Positions 16,030-24,968 are shown, counted from the stretch's first letter. The stretch: 64,000 nt of DNA from CAWEQO01 sp963811225 (GCA_963811225.1 CAWEQO010000002.1:372001-436000); one strand, 5' to 3'. Numbers and translations are program-made. Notes: generated by a model not told the origin, from the letters alone.

Positions 16030-16061
16030 TCAGGCAGTGGCGTCACAGCGCCACTGCCTGA
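16030..16061. terminator. Hairpin between esterase and DUF493 genes
   Basis: A perfect 13-bp stem (16030-16042 with 16049-16061) with a 6-base loop. It lies about 100 bases after the esterase stop and 52 before the next start; there is no clear T-run, so terminator function is tentative. Confidence 0.55.
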
Positions 16062-16113
16062 ACAGTTGCGATAATTGCTATCATCGATTGGATTAATGGT
16101 GGATAGGGAGAAA

Positions 16114-16386
16114 ATGTTATCGAATAAAGAATTTGGACTGCAGTATCCGACCGAGTTCCCCTTGAAAGTGATTGGGTGGAACAACGACGATTTCGAAGAG
16201 TTTGTGGTGCGCATCGTCTCCAAACACGTGCCCTACATTAACGCCGGCGCCGTGTCTGTGCGCGAAAGCTCGGGCGGCAAGTACCTCTCAGTGACGCTGA
16301 CTTTCATCGCCCAGAGCCGGGACCAGGTCGACGCCATCTACCGTGAGCTCACCAGTCATAAGCAGCGGGTTTTGTTTATCTTGTAG
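16114..16386 (+). CDS. DUF493 (YbeD-like) family protein
   Basis: A 90-residue protein with the DUF493 fold: the N-terminal FPLKVIGWNNDDFEEFVVRIVSKH, and the C-terminal GGKYLSVTLTFIAQSRDQVDAIYREL, match the ferredoxin-like ACT-type family of E. coli YbeD (87 residues). Members are thought to be small ligand-binding or regulatory proteins; the exact role is unknown. The ATG at 16114 is used because GGGAG precedes it, although spacing is short; ATG 16096 is an alternative. Confidence 0.85.
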   Translation: MLSNKEFGLQYPTEFPLKVIGWNNDDFEEFVVRIVSKHVPYINAGAVSVRESSGGKYLSVTLTFIAQSRDQVDAIYRELTSHKQRVLFIL

Positions 16387-16445
16387 GAAAATCAATGGGC
16401 CAGGACGAAGGGATGTGCGCTCTCGCCGCCCTCCACCCGATCATC

Positions 16446-16547
16446 AAAAGCACAGCGCAGAGCGCGCAGCGAAAGCAAAGGCGCAGAGGTTTTGTAAAAA
16501 TCTCTGCGCCTTTGCTTTCTCTGCTTCTTTGCGCTGTGCTTTTGCTT
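16446..16547 (+). terminator. Very long imperfect hairpin built from CTCTGCGCCTTTGC-type words
   Basis: The arms 16446-16488 and 16502-16543 pair at both ends (ctctgcgcctttgctttc at the loop side and gcgctgtgctttt at the base) with mismatches in the middle. It ends in CTTTTGCTTT, so it can act as a terminator after the DUF493 gene. The word composition resembles intergenic palindromic repeats rather than a unique terminator. TATAAT at 16548-16553 immediately afterwards is the likely -10 of the next gene. Confidence 0.75.
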
Positions 16548-16585
16548 TATAATCAGACTTAACGACGGGGAAAATAGGAGCCTGC

Positions 16586-17224
16586 ATGGAGCCGCAAACC
16601 ATCTACGAAATCGTAGGATATCTGGCGTCGATCCTGATCGCCATATCTTTAATGATGCGCTCCATCCTGCGGCTGCGGATCATCAACTTAGTCGGCTCGG
16701 CGCTGTTCACCGTCTATGGCATTGTCATCGGGGCGACGCCGGTGGCGGTGGTCAACTTCTTCATCGTGCTGGTCAACATCTACTACCTGTTCCAAATCTA
16801 CGGCACGCGTGAATTCTTCAACCTGCTGGAGGTTGCCCCTGACTCCAGCTATCTGCGCTATTTCCTCGATTTCCATGCCCAAGAGATCCACAAATTCCTG
16901 CCCGGCTTCCGCTTTCAGCCCGAACGGGACCAGTTGATCTTCTTCATCCTGCGCGACGTGGTCCCTGCCGGGCTGTTCGTCGCCGAACGGGTGGAGCCCG
17001 GCGCGCTGCTGGTGCAGTTGGACTACGTGATCCCCGGCTACCGCGATCTCAAGGTGGGGCGTTTCTTGTATTCTCAAAAAAGCGGCATCTTCCGTCAGCG
17101 CGGCGTCGAGCGCATCTACACCCGCCCCGGTAACCCGGCCCACGCCAAATACCTGCGGCGGATGGGCTTTGAGCCCGGCTGCGCCCTGCAAGAGGAGCCG
17201 ATGTATTGTTTGCGTTTGGATTAG
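16586..17224 (+). CDS. YgjV-like membrane domain fused to a GNAT-like domain
   Basis: A 212-residue protein. Residues 8-75 form three transmembrane helices in the pattern of the YgjV inner-membrane family (VGYLASILIAISLMMRS, NLVGSALFTVYG, VNFFIVLVNIYYLFQIY). The soluble remainder (about 85-212) ends with NPAHAKYLRRMGFEPG, which resembles the last helix and strand of GNAT acetyltransferases. The clear AcCoA loop is not obvious, so catalytic activity is uncertain. AGGAG eight bases before ATG supports the start. The next gene begins 9 bases after the stop, so the two form an operon. Confidence 0.75.
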   Translation: MEPQTIYEIVGYLASILIAISLMMRSILRLRIINLVGSALFTVYGIVIGATPVAVVNFFIVLVNIYYLFQIYGTREFFNLLEVAPDSSYLRYFLDFHAQEIHKFLPGFRFQPERDQLIFFILRDVVPAGLFVAERVEPGALLVQLDYVIPGYRDLKVGRFLYSQKSGIFRQRGVERIYTRPGNPAHAKYLRRMGFEPGCALQEEPMYCLRLD

Positions 17225-17233
17225 GAGGAGTAT

Positions 17234-18106
17234 ATGGTGGATTGGGAACGTCTCGGTCGGATTGCTTTCATGTTTCCGGATGACAGCCTGGAAGCCCAGG
17301 CCTTCTTTCAACAGCTCGAACAACTGCTCGAAGAGGACCCCAACTGCATCGTCAATGAGGACCTGATCTTGTTCACACCCTCCAACCCGCCCGGCGCGCT
17401 GCCGGTCACCTCGCTGGAGCTGTCCTCCGAGCTGGCGATCCCCAAACTCGTGTTGGAAACCGACATGCCCTTCGAGGTGCGGGTGGGCAACTTCTTTATC
17501 CACAGCACCGAGGTGGTCACCGATATGCCCTACCAGCCCCGCCCGCTGCCTGATTCCATCCAGGAGCCGTCGCACACCCTGCTGCCCATGCTCGACTTCG
17601 TCCAACGCTTCGACGGGCACGTCGCCCGCGTCGACCATCTGGGGTTGAACATCCCCTCGGCGCTGCTGGACGTAGTCAAGTGGCGGCCGCTGCTGCATAA
17701 CCTGGCGGTCGTCTCCACCGTCTACCAGTACCCCACCGGCGACCCCTGGTACTTCCTGATGCCGTCCACAGCGGAGGAGCTGCAGGGCAACATCGCCGAG
17801 TTCCTGCCGGGGCGCGATCCGCTCTTCGAGCTGGTCTACGACGAATTCGACCAGCTGCCGGTGGTGCAGATTCAGATCGACACCGACCTGACCCAGGCTG
17901 AGGTGCAAGAACTGCTGCCCGAGCCCTACGGGATCTCGTATCAGGGCCAGGAGGAGGCCTTCCGCGCCGTGTATGTGGAGCACCCCTGGAAGGACCTGCT
18001 GATCCGTTTTGATATGGGCTTCAAGAAGGACCCGGCCGACCTGGATGCCTGGAGCAACGAGTGGATCGTGCACGAGGGCAAGCGGGTGATGGTGACCCAA
18101 GAGTAG
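17234..18106 (+). CDS. Hypothetical acidic protein
   Basis: A 290-residue soluble, acidic protein with no signal peptide and no transmembrane helix. I do not recognise a family. Visible features are an N-terminal helix rich in Glu (FFQQLEQLLEEDP), a proline-rich centre (MPYQPRPLPDSIQEPSH) and a central block DFVQRFDGHVARVDHLGLNIP that resembles metal-binding H-x-E/D arrangements but cannot be assigned. AGGAGGAG lies before the start. It directly follows the YgjV/GNAT gene with a 9-base gap and ends at a strong terminator, so the two genes are one transcription unit. Confidence 0.75.
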   Translation: MVDWERLGRIAFMFPDDSLEAQAFFQQLEQLLEEDPNCIVNEDLILFTPSNPPGALPVTSLELSSELAIPKLVLETDMPFEVRVGNFFIHSTEVVTDMPYQPRPLPDSIQEPSHTLLPMLDFVQRFDGHVARVDHLGLNIPSALLDVVKWRPLLHNLAVVSTVYQYPTGDPWYFLMPSTAEELQGNIAEFLPGRDPLFELVYDEFDQLPVVQIQIDTDLTQAEVQELLPEPYGISYQGQEEAFRAVYVEHPWKDLLIRFDMGFKKDPADLDAWSNEWIVHEGKRVMVTQE

Positions 18107-18118
18107 ACTTTCTAATGT

Positions 18119-18172
18119 AAAACTTTGCAATCGAGGTGACCGCGTCATTTCGATTGCAAAGTTTTATTTTTT
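18119..18172 (+). terminator. Strong intrinsic terminator
   Basis: A perfect 16-bp stem (18119-18134 with 18150-18165), 15-base loop and tail ATTTTTTT. It ends the two-gene operon upstream. Confidence 0.92.
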
Positions 18173-18183
18173 TAAGTTATACT
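18155..18183 (+). promoter_or_regulatory. Promoter of the LysE gene, nested in the terminator
   Basis: TTGCAA (18155-18160), a 17-base spacer and TATACT (18178-18183) form a good promoter. Its -35 box is part of the descending arm of the upstream terminator. Seven bases separate the -10 box from ATG 18191, so the transcript is probably leaderless. Confidence 0.75.
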
Positions 18184-18190
18184 TTTGCCC

Positions 18191-18802
18191 ATGTATCTCC
18201 TTAGAGGCGTTGTCTTAGGATTATCGGCAGCCGCGATGCCCGGGCCGCTGCAGTTCTTCATGCTCTCGCAGACGCTGCGGGTCGGCTGGCGGCGCGCCCT
18301 GCCGGCTGCCCTGGCCCCATTGATCAGCGACGGCCCCATCATGCTGCTGTTCATGCTGGTACTGTCGCATACCCCCGATTGGTTCCTCGACGCGCTGCGT
18401 ATCGTCGGCGGGCTGTTCATCCTGTACCTTGCCTGGGGCGCCATCCAGGCCTACCGCGCCATCAATCAAGCCGCCGAGCTGCCGCAGGAGGGCGCCAGGC
18501 AGTCCTTCCTCAAAGCCAGCACAATGAACCTGTTCAATCCCAACGTCTACATCTTCTGGGCCACCATTGGCGCTCCGTTTGTGCTGGACGGGCTCACCCA
18601 CTCCACCTGGGGCGGGCTGAGCTTCATCGTCGGCATGTACGGCACCATGATCCCGGCCATGGCCCTCATCATCCTGCTGTTCGGACTGGGCGGCGAGCTC
18701 AAACCGTCCGTGCGCCGCTATGTGGGTGGAGTCCTGGCGCTGCTCCTGCTCGGCATCGGCCTGTACCAGATCGGCCTGGGCGTCACGGCCTTTATCGCTT
18801 AA
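18191..18802 (+). CDS. LysE family exporter
   Basis: A 203-residue integral membrane protein with about six transmembrane helices. The N-terminus GVVLGLSAAAMPGPLQFFMLSQTLRVGWRRAL carries the family hallmark PGP after the first helix, and TMNLFNPNVYIFWATIGAP is the second conserved block. LysE relatives export amino acids or similar small metabolites; the substrate cannot be predicted. A TTG at 18185 is also in frame, but ATG 18191 is placed seven bases after the -10 box and is preferred. Confidence 0.9.
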   Translation: MYLLRGVVLGLSAAAMPGPLQFFMLSQTLRVGWRRALPAALAPLISDGPIMLLFMLVLSHTPDWFLDALRIVGGLFILYLAWGAIQAYRAINQAAELPQEGARQSFLKASTMNLFNPNVYIFWATIGAPFVLDGLTHSTWGGLSFIVGMYGTMIPAMALIILLFGLGGELKPSVRRYVGGVLALLLLGIGLYQIGLGVTAFIA

Positions 18803-18896
18803 GAAACGCCGAGACCGTAAACCTGAGCGTCCAGTCCAAGGCGTTTGAGCCTCCCTTTGAAAGCCACTACCGTTTCAAGCGGTTAAAATTGTTATT

Positions 18897-19334
18897 ATGA
18901 AATTCAACACGATCATCAACTTCAGGCAAATCTCGCCGGATCTCGCTACCGGCGGGCAGCCGCTGCGCCGGCAGTTTCCCGACATCCAGGCCGCCGGCTG
19001 CCAGGCGGTGATTAACCTGGCGATGCCCACCTCCACCGATGCCCTACCCGACGAGGCGGAGATTGTCGCCGGCCTGGGCATGGAGTATGTGCCCATCCCG
19101 GTGGTGTGGGAAGCGCCGCAGCCGCAGGATTTCGAGCGTTTCTGCGCGACGATGCAGCGCCTGGCAGGCAAGCAGGTTTTCGTCCACTGCGCTTTGAACT
19201 ACCGCGCCTCGGTATTCGTCTACCTTTACCGCACGCAGCGTCTCAGCGTGCCGGAAGACCAGGCCCGGCGAGACCTGCTCGCCATCTGGCAGCCGGAGGG
19301 CGTCTGGGCTGAATTCATTTCTGAACGCAAGTAG
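18897..19334 (+). CDS. PTP/rhodanese-like phosphatase family protein
   Basis: A 145-residue single-domain protein of the dual-specificity-phosphatase-like group near DUF442. The start INFRQISPDLATGGQP and the block AAGCQAVINLAMP are typical. The active loop is VFVHCALNYRAS, with cysteine and arginine separated by four residues rather than the five of classical PTPs, as in other members of this group. Whether it removes phosphate or acts on sulfur is unknown. TAAAAT at 18884-18889 is seven bases before ATG and there is no Shine-Dalgarno, so a leaderless mRNA is likely. Confidence 0.82.
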   Translation: MKFNTIINFRQISPDLATGGQPLRRQFPDIQAAGCQAVINLAMPTSTDALPDEAEIVAGLGMEYVPIPVVWEAPQPQDFERFCATMQRLAGKQVFVHCALNYRASVFVYLYRTQRLSVPEDQARRDLLAIWQPEGVWAEFISERK

Positions 19335-19372
19335 CCAGGCCAACTGCGCGGCCACATCAAATGTATGCAATT

Positions 19373-19419
19373 GCAAGAGGTCGGAGTGGGGCGTCATGGC
19401 GCCCGCTTCGACCTCTTGC
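19373..19419 (+). terminator. Hairpin between the phosphatase-like gene and msrB
   Basis: An 11-bp outer stem (19373-19383 with 19409-19419) encloses a second GC-rich pairing. It lies between the two genes, just before the TATAAT at about 19434 that probably drives msrB. Confidence 0.6.
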
Positions 19420-19471
19420 ACAGGTTCTTGGGTATAATCAGTAAAAATATCGTTAAGGAGGGTTTACAGAT

Positions 19472-19873
19472 ATGGCAAACGAAAAGATCAACAAAAGCGA
19501 AGAGGAATGGCGTGAGGAGCTCCCGCCGGAGCGCTATGCGATCCTGCGCCAGAAGGCCACCGAGCAGCCTTTTACCGGTGAACTGCTGGATGAGGACCGC
19601 CACGGCGTCTACCGCTGCGCCGCCTGCGGCAATCCCGTGTTCCCCTCGGAGACGAAGTTCCACTCCGGCAGCGGCTGGCCCAGCTTTTATGCCCCGGTCG
19701 ATGAAGAGCACGTCGACACCGAGCGCGATACCAGTCACGGGATGCGGCGCACCGAGGTGCTGTGCGACCGCTGTGGCTCGCACCTGGGCCACCTGTTCGA
19801 GGACGGTCCCCAGCCGACCGGGCTGCGCTACTGTATCAACTCGGCCGCGCTCGACTTCGAGGAGAAAAAGTAG
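19472..19873 (+). CDS. msrB: Peptide-methionine (R)-S-oxide reductase
   Basis: A 133-residue MsrB that reduces methionine-R-sulfoxide in oxidised proteins, using thioredoxin as reductant. The zinc site is CAAC and CDRC, the substrate motif is FHSGSGWPSFY, and the catalytic cysteine is in GLRYCINSAALDF. The N-terminus KSEEEWREELPPERYAILR is characteristic. TAAGGAGG lies 11 bases before ATG and TATAAT is further upstream. It has no signal peptide and acts in the cytoplasm. Confidence 0.97.
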   Translation: MANEKINKSEEEWREELPPERYAILRQKATEQPFTGELLDEDRHGVYRCAACGNPVFPSETKFHSGSGWPSFYAPVDEEHVDTERDTSHGMRRTEVLCDRCGSHLGHLFEDGPQPTGLRYCINSAALDFEEKK

Positions 19874-19909
19874 CCGCAGCGCCGGGGAGCAGCGCTCCGC
19901 CGCCTCCCG

Positions 19910-21622
19910 CTACGGGTTCCCCCATTCTACGATCAGCGTCGGCCGGCCTTCAGCATTCCAGTCGGCCGTGTTGGAGGTCACAAAATACTTCCCGCTGTGG
20001 AAGGCCTGATCGGCCTCATACAGCGCCAGCTGCAGCGGCTTACCCTTGCCGTACGCCTGGGCCGTGGCCCGCGTCACGTCCCACTCGTAGCGCACGCCCG
20101 GCCACTCGTCCGGCTGGATGGTGTGGTCCATCGAGTTGACCCACGCCTGCCCCACGTTCTCCAGCGCCCGCGGGCTGTTGTTCCAGTTGATCGTGCGCTC
20201 GCTCCAGGCATTGTTGGTCGTCGATATCTGGATCAGTGAGGGCTGCGCCTGCGAAAAGTCCGAGCCTCCCCACTCGTGTACCACCAATTTGGCCGAGACA
20301 ATCACCTTGCCCTTAGGCACTTTGTTGAGCGGGAATTTGACGTAGAAGCGCGCGAAGCACGGCCAGTCGCCAATGTAACCCTGGTTCTGAATGTTGACCG
20401 TGGCGGCATTGCGGAAGTTGCGCGTTCCCCAGCTTTGCCACAGGTTATTGGGGTTGCACAGGTTGCCGATGTCGCCGCCCACGCCCGCGTCGCTCACCAC
20501 CTGGCCGTTCAGCTTATGGCGCACGGTCACCGTGCCGCCGCCAGTGTGCGCCGGAGCGTTGTAGACCGGCATACCGAAACGCAGCCGACCCCAGGTGGAC
20601 GGGTTCGCGGCGCGGTAGGTCTCCGGCCAATAGCGCGCCGGGTTTACGCGCCCGCCGTCCCGGTCGTGTACCATCACCGCCAGGTCCCACTGGGTGCCAT
20701 CGCTGGGTCTGCCTGACAGCCCCAGGCTGGAGAATGGGATCGTGAAGGTCATCGCCCAACCGCGGTTGACCTTGTTGTTGTTGAAATTAGCACCGGCATA
20801 GCCGCTCTTGGCTGTGAAGCCCACGTCCGCCGGCTGCCACTTGCCATTGGCCGCGCGGTACTCCGCCCGGTACTGGGCCTGGTCTTCCCACCAGTTCAGC
20901 CCGGCCACCAGGCGGTAGGTCTGGTTGTTGAGGCTCGTGGTGTTGGGATTGCCCACCTGCAAGAACAGCGAGACCGCATCCGACTTGAGCAGCTTGGCCG
21001 GTCTGGCGTTAACGTCGTACCAGAACAGCCGGTCGACGACGTTGGCCTGTACCACCAGGGCATTGTCGTTGTATCCCACCCGCACGTCGGTGTAATTCTC
21101 GCTGCCGGTCACCTTGCCGAACCAGAACACTCCCATTTCGGTGTAGTGGTCGCCGGCGATGCTGCTTGAATTGAGATACGGCGCGTTGATCGTCCGCCGG
21201 GATGGGAAGCTGGCGGCTGCGCTCAGCGACTCCAGCATGGCGGGGATGGGCTCTTCCAACTCTGCGGCGGTGGGGCTGGGTTCGGCGGTCGGTTCGAGCG
21301 TTAGTTCGGCGGTTGGTTCAAGTGTTGGTTCGTCCGTTGGTTCGAGCGTCGGCTCACCGGCCGTTTCAGAGGGCGCAGGCGAAAGCGTCTCCTGCGGGGT
21401 GAGCGCCGGTTCCAGGGTTGATGTTTCCACAACAGCCGGATCGGTTGGCGCGCTTGTGGGGGCAGTCGTTTGTTCAGCAGTGGGGGTCGGCCCTTCCGAC
21501 TGCGGGCGGCCAGGCAGGTTCAGCGCCGTCGCAGCCTGGGCAGGAGTTGCAAACCCGGGCAGTGAGAGCAGCAGCGTGGTTATCAGAGCCGCCATCCAGA
21601 GCCGGTGCAGGTTGAGTTTCAT
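19910..21622 (-). CDS. Secreted multidomain protein with CBM9-like and DNRLRE domains
   Basis: A 570-residue exported protein. It begins with a signal peptide (MAALITTLLLSLPGFATPAQA), followed by a linker of about 95 residues built from Thr/Pro/Glu repeats of the EPTLEPT type, which in DNA is a degenerate tandem repeat near 21285-21360. The central region (about 150-330; YLNSSSIAGDHYTEMGVFWFG, MVHDRDGGRV) resembles DOMON/CBM9-like carbohydrate-binding sandwiches. The C-terminal 170 residues (ARFYVKFPLNKVPKGKVIVSAKL, INWNNSPRA) match DNRLRE-type domains found in surface proteins. It probably binds polysaccharide outside the cell. The ATG at 21622 has GAGG nine bases upstream and begins directly with the basic signal-peptide N-region. 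Confidence 0.82.
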   Translation of the reverse strand: MKLNLHRLWMAALITTLLLSLPGFATPAQAATALNLPGRPQSEGPTPTAEQTTAPTSAPTDPAVVETSTLEPALTPQETLSPAPSETAGEPTLEPTDEPTLEPTAELTLEPTAEPSPTAAELEEPIPAMLESLSAAASFPSRRTINAPYLNSSSIAGDHYTEMGVFWFGKVTGSENYTDVRVGYNDNALVVQANVVDRLFWYDVNARPAKLLKSDAVSLFLQVGNPNTTSLNNQTYRLVAGLNWWEDQAQYRAEYRAANGKWQPADVGFTAKSGYAGANFNNNKVNRGWAMTFTIPFSSLGLSGRPSDGTQWDLAVMVHDRDGGRVNPARYWPETYRAANPSTWGRLRFGMPVYNAPAHTGGGTVTVRHKLNGQVVSDAGVGGDIGNLCNPNNLWQSWGTRNFRNAATVNIQNQGYIGDWPCFARFYVKFPLNKVPKGKVIVSAKLVVHEWGGSDFSQAQPSLIQISTTNNAWSERTINWNNSPRALENVGQAWVNSMDHTIQPDEWPGVRYEWDVTRATAQAYGKGKPLQLALYEADQAFHSGKYFVTSNTADWNAEGRPTLIVEWGNP

Positions 21623-21863
21623 GATAAGGTTCCTCGGCAATCGTAGATTTTGTAACTGCTAAGGGTTCCTAAGGGCTCCATTGTCCAACAAAGCGCCCGA
21701 TTTGTCCACCGGCCGGACGCCTTCATTGCAGCACTGTTACCTAACCGTAATGCAAACGTAATTCGCACTTTCAAAGCGCGCCCCGGCTTTGCTTCGGCCA
21801 AACAAAAAGCAGGTTCCGGTCAGGAACCTGCTTTATGGTCTTCTATTCAATTCAAAGTTGTTC

Positions 21864-22611
21864 TTACGTATCGGTCGGCGTGCGGTCCCAATCGTCAGAA
21901 TATCCGCAAACCCAATTCAACGCATAGTGCCGCTCGAAGGCAATCGAGGTCGCCTTGGCGAACTCGCTGGGCGTCAGCGCCGAGTACGGCTTGCCGAACG
22001 CCGGGAAGTCGCCCTGGATCGGCCGGGGGATATTCTGGCCGAGATAGGCGTGCTGAGCGGCTTCTTGAATGGCCCCATTGACGCGCACGGCCCCGCCATT
22101 TTTGGCGCTCTGCTGCATCAGGCGTGAGGTCCGCGAGCGCCAGTGCCACAGCTCGGCCACTTCGCGTATTTGCCGTATCTCGCTTGTGGGCCGGATCAGC
22201 GTGCACTGAACGAAGCAGCGCGAGCTCATATACAGGCCGAGTTCGTCCAGGACCGGATTGACTTTAAATTCGGTATCGAAGGTAGGAATTTCTTCCAAAT
22301 AAGATAAGATCCATAAAAGCGTGCCGAGGGAACTCGGTGCGCCAGCCGGCGTTGATCATCGCCTGTCGTTTCCATGTGCCGGGCTTTTTCTCGAACAGCT
22401 CGCACTCCTGCCGAGACATGTAGTCTTTCAGGTGTTCTTGATCCAGCCAGGTGGACAGGTCCGCAGCTTCAATTTTCAGTTGCTCAGTTTCGTCGGAGCG
22501 ATCGTCGTCATCGTCGATCTTGTACAGCTTGTGCTCGATCTCCCCACGTGAAATGAGTGCGCCAAGACATAATGCGCGGTAAGCAATAGTTTCTTCCGAA
22601 GGGGGTTTCAT
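21864..22611 (-). pseudogene. DUF4272 family protein, frameshifted
   Basis: The N-terminal part (to about 22335) and the C-terminal part lie in different frames. The junction is diagnostic: INAGWRTE in the first frame continues as LGTLLWILSYLEEIP in the second, which is the DUF4272 signature R-T-E-x-L-G-x-L-L-W. One extra base near 22331-22334 explains it. The intact product would be about 248 residues, including VAELWHWRSRTSRL, also typical. Function of DUF4272 proteins is unknown. The region is less GC-rich than its neighbours. Confidence 0.75.
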
Positions 22612-22815
22612 AGCGACCTCTAAGAATTTTGTAGAGAAGTTTCCACGTTCAATTGTTTACTAAGTGGACTATGCCAATCCCCATTATAGCCCAAAAATTA
22701 CCGGGGGCAAACTAAAGACACATAAAATCGATAAAATTCTAATCTAGATTAAAAAGGATTTCAGAACGTGCTCACTGGTTGCAAAGCCGCTGCTCTTCCC
22801 CCTTGCGCTTTGCGG

Positions 22816-23946
22816 TTAGCGTTTTGCTTTGACCAGCAGCGCCTCGTATGCGTCGAGCACCTTCTCCAGGTCGAACTTCTCCGCCGCCTCCCGGCTGGCC
22901 TGGCGGGCCGAAAGCAAGAATTCCGGTTCGGTGAGCAGCCTGCGCAGCCCCTGCTCGAACCCCTCCGGCGCAGACGCGTCCGCCAGGAAGCCGTTGACCC
23001 CTTCCTCCACCAGGTCCACGAAGCCGCCTGCCCGGCCCACCACCAGCGCCAGCCCCAGCGCCAGGGCCTGCACGCCTGCCACCGGCAGCCCCTCCGACAG
23101 CGACGGCATGAACAGGATGTCGCTGCGCCGGTACCAATCCAGCACCTCCTCCGGCGTGACCCAGCCCACCAGCCGGATGCGCTCTCCCAACCCGCAGGCT
23201 GCGATCTCCGCCTCCACTTGCGGACGCAGAGGTCCGTCGCCGATGAGGGTACAGCCCCATGCCAGCTCGCGCAGCGCCGCCAGGGTCCGCACGATCTGCA
23301 CCGGGTTTTTCTGTGGCTGGAAGCGCCCCGCGAACACGATCTGCGGCGGGTCGTTGATTGCAATCTCGCCCGGGTCGAGCTGCTGCAAATCCACGCCGTT
23401 CGGGATGACCTGCACGTCCACGCCCAGGTAGCTCTGGGCCGCCAGCTGTCTGGTAAAGCCGCTGACCGCCGCCACCGCCTTCGCCCCCTTCCAGATCGGC
23501 GGCGTGAACGGATAGACGAGCCGGAACCACTTGCCGGTCTTCTCCGGCACGCCCCCGGGCACGTCCCCCAGGTGCGCCGTTAGCACGTACGGCACTCCGC
23601 TCAGCCGCGAGACTGCCAGGGCAGCCGCTCCGCTCGGCACCGCAAAGTGGGTGTGGATCACGTCCGGCTTCCAGCGCCGCGCCAGCCTGGCGCCGTGCCA
23701 GCCTGCCGCCGCCACGTAGCCGCCCATCGCCCCCAACCCGGCCTTGAACGCCTGCTTACGGCCGGAGACCAGCCGCCGCACCCACACGCCCTGGTCCCGC
23801 TCCTCCAACGGCAAGTCGCCGTAATGCGCCGTCAGCACGCGCACCTCGTGGCCGCGCGCAGCCAGCCCGCAGCACAAATCCTGCGCCACGCGACCGCCGC
23901 CCCCGCCAATGGGGGGATATTCATAGATGAGAACCAGGATTTTCAT
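22816..23946 (-). CDS. Glycosyltransferase family 4 protein, last gene of the polysaccharide locus
   Basis: A 376-residue GT-B transferase. The N-terminus MKILVLIYEYPPIGGGGGRVAQDL has the glycine loop for acceptor or donor phosphate binding; IHTHFAVPSG and VIPNGVDLQQLDP follow. The donor domain has PQIVFAGRFQPQKNP, IGDGPLR and the E-x7-E region SLSEGLPVAGVQALALG. It retracts one of the polar residues usually found there, but the overall pattern is intact. It is separated from the next upstream gene by 44 bases and is the distal end of the long minus-strand locus. Confidence 0.88.
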   Translation of the reverse strand: MKILVLIYEYPPIGGGGGRVAQDLCCGLAARGHEVRVLTAHYGDLPLEERDQGVWVRRLVSGRKQAFKAGLGAMGGYVAAAGWHGARLARRWKPDVIHTHFAVPSGAAALAVSRLSGVPYVLTAHLGDVPGGVPEKTGKWFRLVYPFTPPIWKGAKAVAAVSGFTRQLAAQSYLGVDVQVIPNGVDLQQLDPGEIAINDPPQIVFAGRFQPQKNPVQIVRTLAALRELAWGCTLIGDGPLRPQVEAEIAACGLGERIRLVGWVTPEEVLDWYRRSDILFMPSLSEGLPVAGVQALALGLALVVGRAGGFVDLVEEGVNGFLADASAPEGFEQGLRRLLTEPEFLLSARQASREAAEKFDLEKVLDAYEALLVKAKR

Positions 23947-23990
23947 AAACTGCCTTGCTTGTGGCCTCAGGGTGCGGGAACGCCAATCAC

Positions 23991-24968
23991 CTACACAAAC
24001 CTTCTCTCCAAGATCGAATCGTGGTTCACGTTGATCTTATCGCGGACGATGTAGGTGGGTTTGCCCTGCGACTCGTGGTACGTGCGCATCAACATCTCGG
24101 CGATCAAACCCATCAGGATCGATTGGAAGCCCAGCACGAACACCATCAGAGACGTGGTGAACAGCGGCGACGCCAGCACCGAGGTGCCTAATGCCAGCCG
24201 CCTCGCCGCCAGGTACAGCAGGAGGAACCCGCTGATCGCCATCAACCCGAAGCCCGTGCCTCCGAACAGATAGATCGGCTTGCTGCTGTAGCTGCTCAGG
24301 AACTTGACCGTGAACAGGTCGAGGATCACCTTCATCGTGCGCTCCAGGCCGTACTTGGCCTTGCCGAAGCGCCGCGGGTGATGATGCACCGGCATCTCGA
24401 TCATGCGCGCCCCCACCGAGTTGGCGTACACCGGAATGAAGCGGTGCATCTCGCCGTACAGCCGGAAGCCCTGGATCACTTCGCTGCGCATGGCCTTCAG
24501 CGTGCAGCCGTAATCGTGCAGGCGCACACCGGTGACCGTGGCGATCAGCCAGTTTGCCATGGCCGAGGGCACCTTGCGGGTCAAGAAGGTGTCCTGACGG
24601 TTGATCCGCCAGCCGTTGACCACGTCGTAACCTTCCTCCAGCTTCGCCAGCATCATCGGGATGTCCGCCGGGTCGTTCTGCATGTCGGCGTCCATCAGCA
24701 CGATCACCTCGCCGTCGGCGTGGTCGATCCCGGCCGCAATCGCCGCCGTCTGTCCGAAGTTGCGCCGCAAGCGGATCACGCGCACGTGGTCTGGATCGCA
24801 GCGCGCCAGCTCTGCCAGCACGTCGAAGCTGTCGTCGCGGCTGCCGTCGTCGATCAAGATCAGCTCCCACGAATGTGACAGCGGCGCCAGCGCCTGCACG
24901 ACTGCATCGTACAGCATGGGCAGGGAATCGCGTTCGTTATAAACGGGGATGACAACTGAGAGGTTCAT
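23991..24968 (-). CDS. Polyprenyl-phosphate glycosyltransferase (GT2, DPM1/GtrB-like)
   Basis: A 325-residue GT2 enzyme that transfers a sugar to a polyprenyl phosphate on the inner face of the membrane. The GT-A domain starts NLSVVIPVYNERDSLPML, with the metal-binding MDADMQNDP and the acceptor segment RRNFGQTAAIAAGIDHA. Two C-terminal transmembrane helices (about 235-260 and 270-300) match GtrB-type enzymes. The ATG at 24968 overlaps the stop of the upstream PMT-like gene as ATGA, and GGAGG lies before it. The lipid-linked sugar it makes is the likely donor for the adjacent PMT-like membrane transferases. Confidence 0.92.
   Translation of the reverse strand: MNLSVVIPVYNERDSLPMLYDAVVQALAPLSHSWELILIDDGSRDDSFDVLAELARCDPDHVRVIRLRRNFGQTAAIAAGIDHADGEVIVLMDADMQNDPADIPMMLAKLEEGYDVVNGWRINRQDTFLTRKVPSAMANWLIATVTGVRLHDYGCTLKAMRSEVIQGFRLYGEMHRFIPVYANSVGARMIEMPVHHHPRRFGKAKYGLERTMKVILDLFTVKFLSSYSSKPIYLFGGTGFGLMAISGFLLLYLAARRLALGTSVLASPLFTTSLMVFVLGFQSILMGLIAEMLMRTYHESQGKPTYIVRDKINVNHDSILERRFV

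Noticed and set aside
16688..18148. 486-codon minus-strand frame covering two plus-strand genes
   Set aside because: Low-complexity composition with many His/Gln/Arg runs, a typical shadow; the plus-strand genes have good ribosome-binding sites and a terminator.
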